Shown here: one piece after another, positions 60,638-64,000 of the stretch
How the letters are laid out: the number at the start of each line of letters is the position of its first letter
Numbering within the stretch: position 1 is the first letter of the stretch
NCBI GenBank assembly: GCA_009767595.1
Contig: VSDK01001740.1
Span: forward strand, 908,376-972,375
Source: Symbiodinium kawagutii
Taxonomy: Eukaryota > Sar > Dinophyceae > Suessiales > Symbiodiniaceae
Reading direction: 5' to 3'
Length of the DNA stretch: 64,000 nucleotides
The notes under the pieces: generated by a model
Told to the model about the DNA's origin: nothing
Database searches by the model: none
Seen by the model: only the letters and a program-made list of their open reading frames with translations
Program-made: the position numbers and the translations under genes

Positions 60638-60723
60638 GCTGCTTCCGATGGCACCCCATTGTCCGAGGCAGCAAGTTGAGGCGGCATCCCAGGAACTGGT
60701 TCTGCAGAGGAAGATGGACCAAT
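60638..60723 (+). CDS. Chain F exon
   Basis: Acceptor CACTTTTTTCAG|G, one of the best in the window. Reads LLPMAPHCPRQQVEAASQEL then VLQRK. Coiled-coil-like second half. GA donor or a TAG at 60724-60726. Confidence 0.58.
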
Positions 60724-61111
60724 AGATTACCAAAATCGGTTGGAACAACCTAATTGGGGATGCCACTTTTTTTTCTCAAATCATCAGTCAAAACAAGGAT
60801 ACGGATCAATAGGTGAGACAAACCAGCAGGTGAATCTTCATGTTTACTAACGACTTACTAAGTGAAGTGGGATGATCATCCAAGTAGATCACCGAACAAG
60901 TTGATCACCTACAGTTATGCACCGTGCAAGGAATGGTATAGCAAGAAGACCGTGGAATGTGATCACCGCTTGGAACATTTTGGACCGACATATTCTAGAA
61001 TATCTTGGAACATGGAACCTCAACCGCTGGGTGTTGGATGATATGCCCCTGCCGAACGAAATAGATTCATGACTGTCATGTGGTCATGGCTCGTCGTCGC
61101 TGTGCTGTTAG

Positions 61112-61155
61112 GTTTGTGAAGTCATCATTTACGGAAGTGGTGGCAGAGCTGGAGG
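61112..61155 (+). CDS. Chain F exon
   Basis: Acceptor TGCTGTTAG|G. Reads FVKSSFTEVVAELEGLVE with a TAG just after; a GT donor (TTG|GTTGAA) would avoid it. Short, helical. Confidence 0.48.
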
Positions 61156-61236
61156 GGTTGGTTGAATAGATGGGTTTCAGGAACCCTGTCTACTGGCAAC
61201 TGTTGGTGACACTATGTGACATGAATAAACCCATAG

Positions 61237-61536
61237 TATACGACAACAATAGCCAATCAACTGATATATGTTCTGATCACCAGAACTGGCAGTTCATACC
61301 CGGTTGCGGCCTGTTGCCCGTATCCTGGCCCAAACCTGCCGTTCCAGGAGCCGAGTGAGCCACCTTTGATTCAGGGCGAAGACTCACCTGATTTGCGACC
61401 TGCAGAGGCTGGTCATGGCCGGCCGTACCCCATAACAGTGGTTATCTTGGTTGAAGGAGGAATTTCTGGTGTTTGGGGCAAGGAGCAGTCAACATCTTCG
61501 AACATATTTCTGGTGAACAGTAATCTTGCCCAGTAA
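61237..61536 (+). CDS. 99-codon Met-less open frame, proline-rich
   Basis: Stop-to-stop frame. After GATCACCAG (61283) it reads TGSSYPVAACCPYPGPNLPF, QEPSEPPLIQGEDSPDLRPA, EAGHGRPYPITVVILVEGG and on to TAA. The first 55 residues are GC-rich and look like an exon; the rest may be intron. Confidence 0.45.
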   Translation, partial: YTTTIANQLIYVLITRTGSSYPVAACCPYPGPNLPFQEPSEPPLIQGEDSPDLRPAEAGHGRPYPITVVILVEGGISGVWGKEQSTSSNIFLVNSNLAQ

Positions 61537-61732
61537 TCTTGTTTGCGAACATATGCCAGGGCAAGGAGCAGTCAATGGTCGATCGCGGGCGAGGGACAGG
61601 AACGCTTTCATTTTTGCATCGAAGATATGGGAGTTTGGACCTAAGGGAAGATATGGAAGCGGCACACTGCATTTGCAACTGTAGAAACTGTGATTTTTAA
61701 AGAATCACATGGCACATCATATTGCACATCAT

Positions 61733-61806
61733 GGTACCCATGTTGAACCATGCTGTGCTTAAGCTACAAGGTACCCATGTTGAACCATGCTGTGCTTAAG
61801 CTACAA
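61733..61806. repeat. Perfect 37-bp tandem duplication
   Basis: The unit beginning GGTACCCATGTTGAACCATG occurs twice without a mismatch. Confidence 0.95.
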
Positions 61807-61859
61807 GGCAATGTCAGTTTGCTATTGATGGGTCAGCTGACATATATGATATATACCTA

Positions 61860-62550
61860 TTAATCAATGTCCATTGGCTGCAGCACGCAAATGACGCAAA
61901 ATCTTCCAAAGTGCATGCTCAGCATCAGATTGTCCGCTTTCATGGATCATGAGGTACCAGTATGTATGTTCATGAGCTGCTGCTTTGGCTTCCGAGCATA
62001 GAGGATGCCACATTACTTTGGATTATATGAATGCTCCCATGCTGGAGGCTTCCTTTGCGGTGAGGAGTGCCTAACATACAACGCGCATGCACTATTCAGG
62101 TTGTTGGCTTACCTTATGTTTCCTAGGGTTTCAACATACAGAGTGTGTTGTTGTTCCTGTTCAGTCTTTCTCAGGCTAAGCGGAGACACCCAAGAATCTT
62201 TCAACAGGTATCCGCATATGACAGTGATTTGTAGCATATTCCGGTGATCTTTTGTGCAAGGTGTTGATCACTAGTACCATCCTTTGCACATGATTGGGTG
62301 GTTGATGATTGCGATCAGCAAACGATAGCTTTTACTGATGTTGATGATCAGTACGAGTATGATAAACTGCTGCAATCCCAAAGAGTGATGGTTCTGTCAA
62401 TCCATCACTAGCCACCATTCACCAACCTTTGATGGGCGGAGTAAACAATTGAACCACCCATGAACCCTTCTTGTGCGTTGGTCGAGCGTCGCCTATTTGC
62501 TTGTGGTTGCTCCCATCCCAGTAGCCATCAGTAGCCTACTCTTGAATTTC
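61860..62550. other. No exon supported
   Basis: An open frame at 62005-62247 (cysteine-rich, T-rich) is present but has no splice or composition support. Confidence 0.4.
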
Positions 62551-62558
62551 CATCATTT

Positions 62559-62667
62559 GTTGGTTTCTCGGAATCCCAAATCATCCAGCTTATGAACCAT
62601 TTACAGTAATAAACCAACATGAACCAAGCATACCTTGGGGCCCCCCACTGCTTGAGAAACGGCCATT
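62559..62667 (+). mobile_element. MITE family 1, copy 7
   Basis: Left end TTGGTTTCTCGGAATCCC, right end CTGCTTGAGAAACGGCCA. Interior AATCATCCAGCTTATGAACC and ACAGTAATAAACCAAC. Lies just upstream of the exon at about 62703. Confidence 0.8.
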
Positions 62668-62702
62668 GGGGTTCCTACGTTCACCACCCGGGCTGGCCGA
62701 CC

Positions 62703-62819
62703 ATGGCTGAACCTCGCCAAAGAGCTCAGCGCAGCGAGGCAGCCTGTGACCCCATGTCCGCGGAGACGAGGAGCGGGAAAAACATGGGGCTACTCCATGG
62801 TTTGGAGCGATTGGCTTAG
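62703..62819 (+). CDS. Exon, possible N terminus
   Basis: ATG in GACCATGG context, open upstream too. Reads MAEPRQRAQRSEAACDPMSA then ETRSGKNMGLLHGLERLA to TAG at 62817-62819. A second frame (LSAARQPVTPCPRRRGAGK) competes. Family unknown. Confidence 0.48.
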   Translation: MAEPRQRAQRSEAACDPMSAETRSGKNMGLLHGLERLA

Positions 62820-63477
62820 GGGATTGTTTGTTGAGGGGATTGGTTGAGGGGATTGGTTCAGGGGATTTTTGTTTAAAATGCTTCTCCTGCTAGAGAGCTT
62901 GTGTTCCAGGTTTGTTCAGGGGACTTGTTTAAAGGGGATTGAAAAAGAACCTTTGGTAGTAGAAACAGGCTATGATAACCAGATTCCCTACCAAACAGGT
63001 TTGGAACATTGCAGGGCATGATATTTGGGATGCGTTGGGATCATGCGTTGGGATCAGTTTCTTGATGTTCTGGAGGTGCCAAGTGATTCCGTGGCATGTC
63101 CTTGGCAATCGTTGGGCAAAGGTCCCAAGGAAGGTCTGAGTGAGGGCTGCCGCCTACGATGTTGACCGGCAAACAGACTGAACCCAAAATGTCCTGTACA
63201 TGGAGATTCCAACATATTATCCCACATACTTGTCACAATGTGTGGTTTCCTATTGTTTTCAGTTGTCCATGTCGGTGTTGACCATTGAAAGATGATGATA
63301 AATGTGGTTTGTACACGTATGCACGACTGAAGTGACCGCTGAAGATCATTTCATTTTCACGTAAATCCAGGCAGATCCCACGGTAGATCCCATGGTTCAC
63401 CACAGAAGATGTAGATCTTCATCGCAAATCCCATGGCAAAGAGCCTCATTGCGTTGCACCATCCCCTGATAGATCCC

Positions 63478-63552
63478 CAGCTAAAATCCCCAGGTAGATC
63501 CCCAGGTGGATCCCCAGGTAGATCCCCAGGTCCCCAGGTCCCCAGGTGGATC
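63478..63552 (+). repeat. AGATCCCCAGGTGG minisatellite with serial CAG|GT sites
   Basis: About six units of GATCCCCAGGT(A/G). Each contains CCCCAGGT, so it offers repeated AG acceptors and GT donors just upstream of a real exon. Confidence 0.85.
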
Positions 63553-63578
63553 TCCAGGTGGTTCCTGGCGCCTTTGAG

Positions 63579-63705
63579 GACTCGCATCTCCCAGATCCGT
63601 CACGCCGCCGCGGTCATCGCGGGCTTCGCCGATGGGACCATGGCGCAGCTGCCCGTAGCGTCCAACGTGGTGGTGCCCTGCATCCAGGCCACAGACAGCC
63701 ACCTG
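63579..63705 (+). CDS. Last exon in window, gene continues beyond
   Basis: Acceptor CCTTTGAG|G or ATCTCCCAG at 63594, donor GTGACG. Reads IRHAAAVIAGFADGTMAQLP then VASNVVVPCIQATDSHL in phase 0. Very high third-position GC, no doubt coding. I do not recognise the family. Confidence 0.78.
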
Positions 63706-64000
63706 GTGACGGAGGAAATCCATGAAAATCATTGAAGATCCATGATTTTGAATGGTTTTACCAGGTTTAAATCTACGATTTGGACTGGTTTTACCATGTT
63801 TTGCCGGTTTTACCGATGAAAATCCAGTGATTTTTCAGCGCAGCCAGGTTAGGTTGGCTGGAACCCGCTAAAAGTCCGTGAATGGGCATTGATAGAATTC
63901 CATGTAATTAACTATTAGTTCTATAGATCAATACTGACCAATAACATCCAATAACATCAACAATGCATTAGATCCACAAGTTAACAATGATCAACCATCA

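Noticed and set aside
1-64000. tRNA, rRNA, CRISPR, operons, viral genes
   Set aside because: Looked for by eye on both strands; no cloverleaf, rRNA core word, regular spacer array or bacterial/viral gene layout was seen.

Overview
This window looks like nuclear DNA of a dinoflagellate, most likely Suessiales/Symbiodiniaceae-like; I cannot name the genus. Evidence seen directly: short GC-rich coding islands of about 45-200 bp sit in long AT-richer introns full of microsatellites. Splice junctions repeatedly carry AG|G at both ends, so one G can belong to either exon. Several donors must be GC or GA to keep frame. Every coding island I could frame is on the + strand, and a TTTAGGG-type telomere-like tract is present. 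Because the genes are split this finely, Met-to-stop reading frames in the window are almost all meaningless; the genes have to be read exon by exon.

Layout. 1-6.7 kb: 3' part of a coiled-coil protein gene; eight phase-compatible exons end at a stop at 6649-6651. 6.7-9.0 kb: probably intergenic, with a GCGAAGGC palindromic repeat cluster. 9.0-14.0 kb: a second helical/coiled-coil exon chain. 14.3-23.8 kb: a pentatricopeptide-repeat (PPR) type chain. 24.6-31.9 kb: a third coiled-coil chain. 32.4-34.0 kb: a short chain starting with a cysteine-rich exon. 34.0-37.3 kb: mostly non-coding, with the TTTAGGG tract at 35.5 kb. 37.3-56.2 kb: the best gene, an SLC44/choline-transporter-like (CTL) membrane transporter, whose 3' half can be read almost continuously with matching phases. 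56.5-63.7 kb: several good but unassigned exons, the last cut off by the window.

Mobile and repeat content: two MITE-like terminal-inverted-repeat families (seven and three copies), one single-copy element with 17-bp inverted ends, many microsatellites, a 26-bp minisatellite and several recent tandem duplications. I see no rRNA, tRNA, CRISPR, viral or bacterial-type genes.

Functionally the loci look unrelated: putative cytoskeletal/coiled-coil proteins, a PPR protein that by family knowledge would act on organellar RNA, and a choline-type transporter. The shared orientation is the usual dinoflagellate arrangement rather than an operon. Exon ends are hand-called from splice consensus and phase; no transcript was available.
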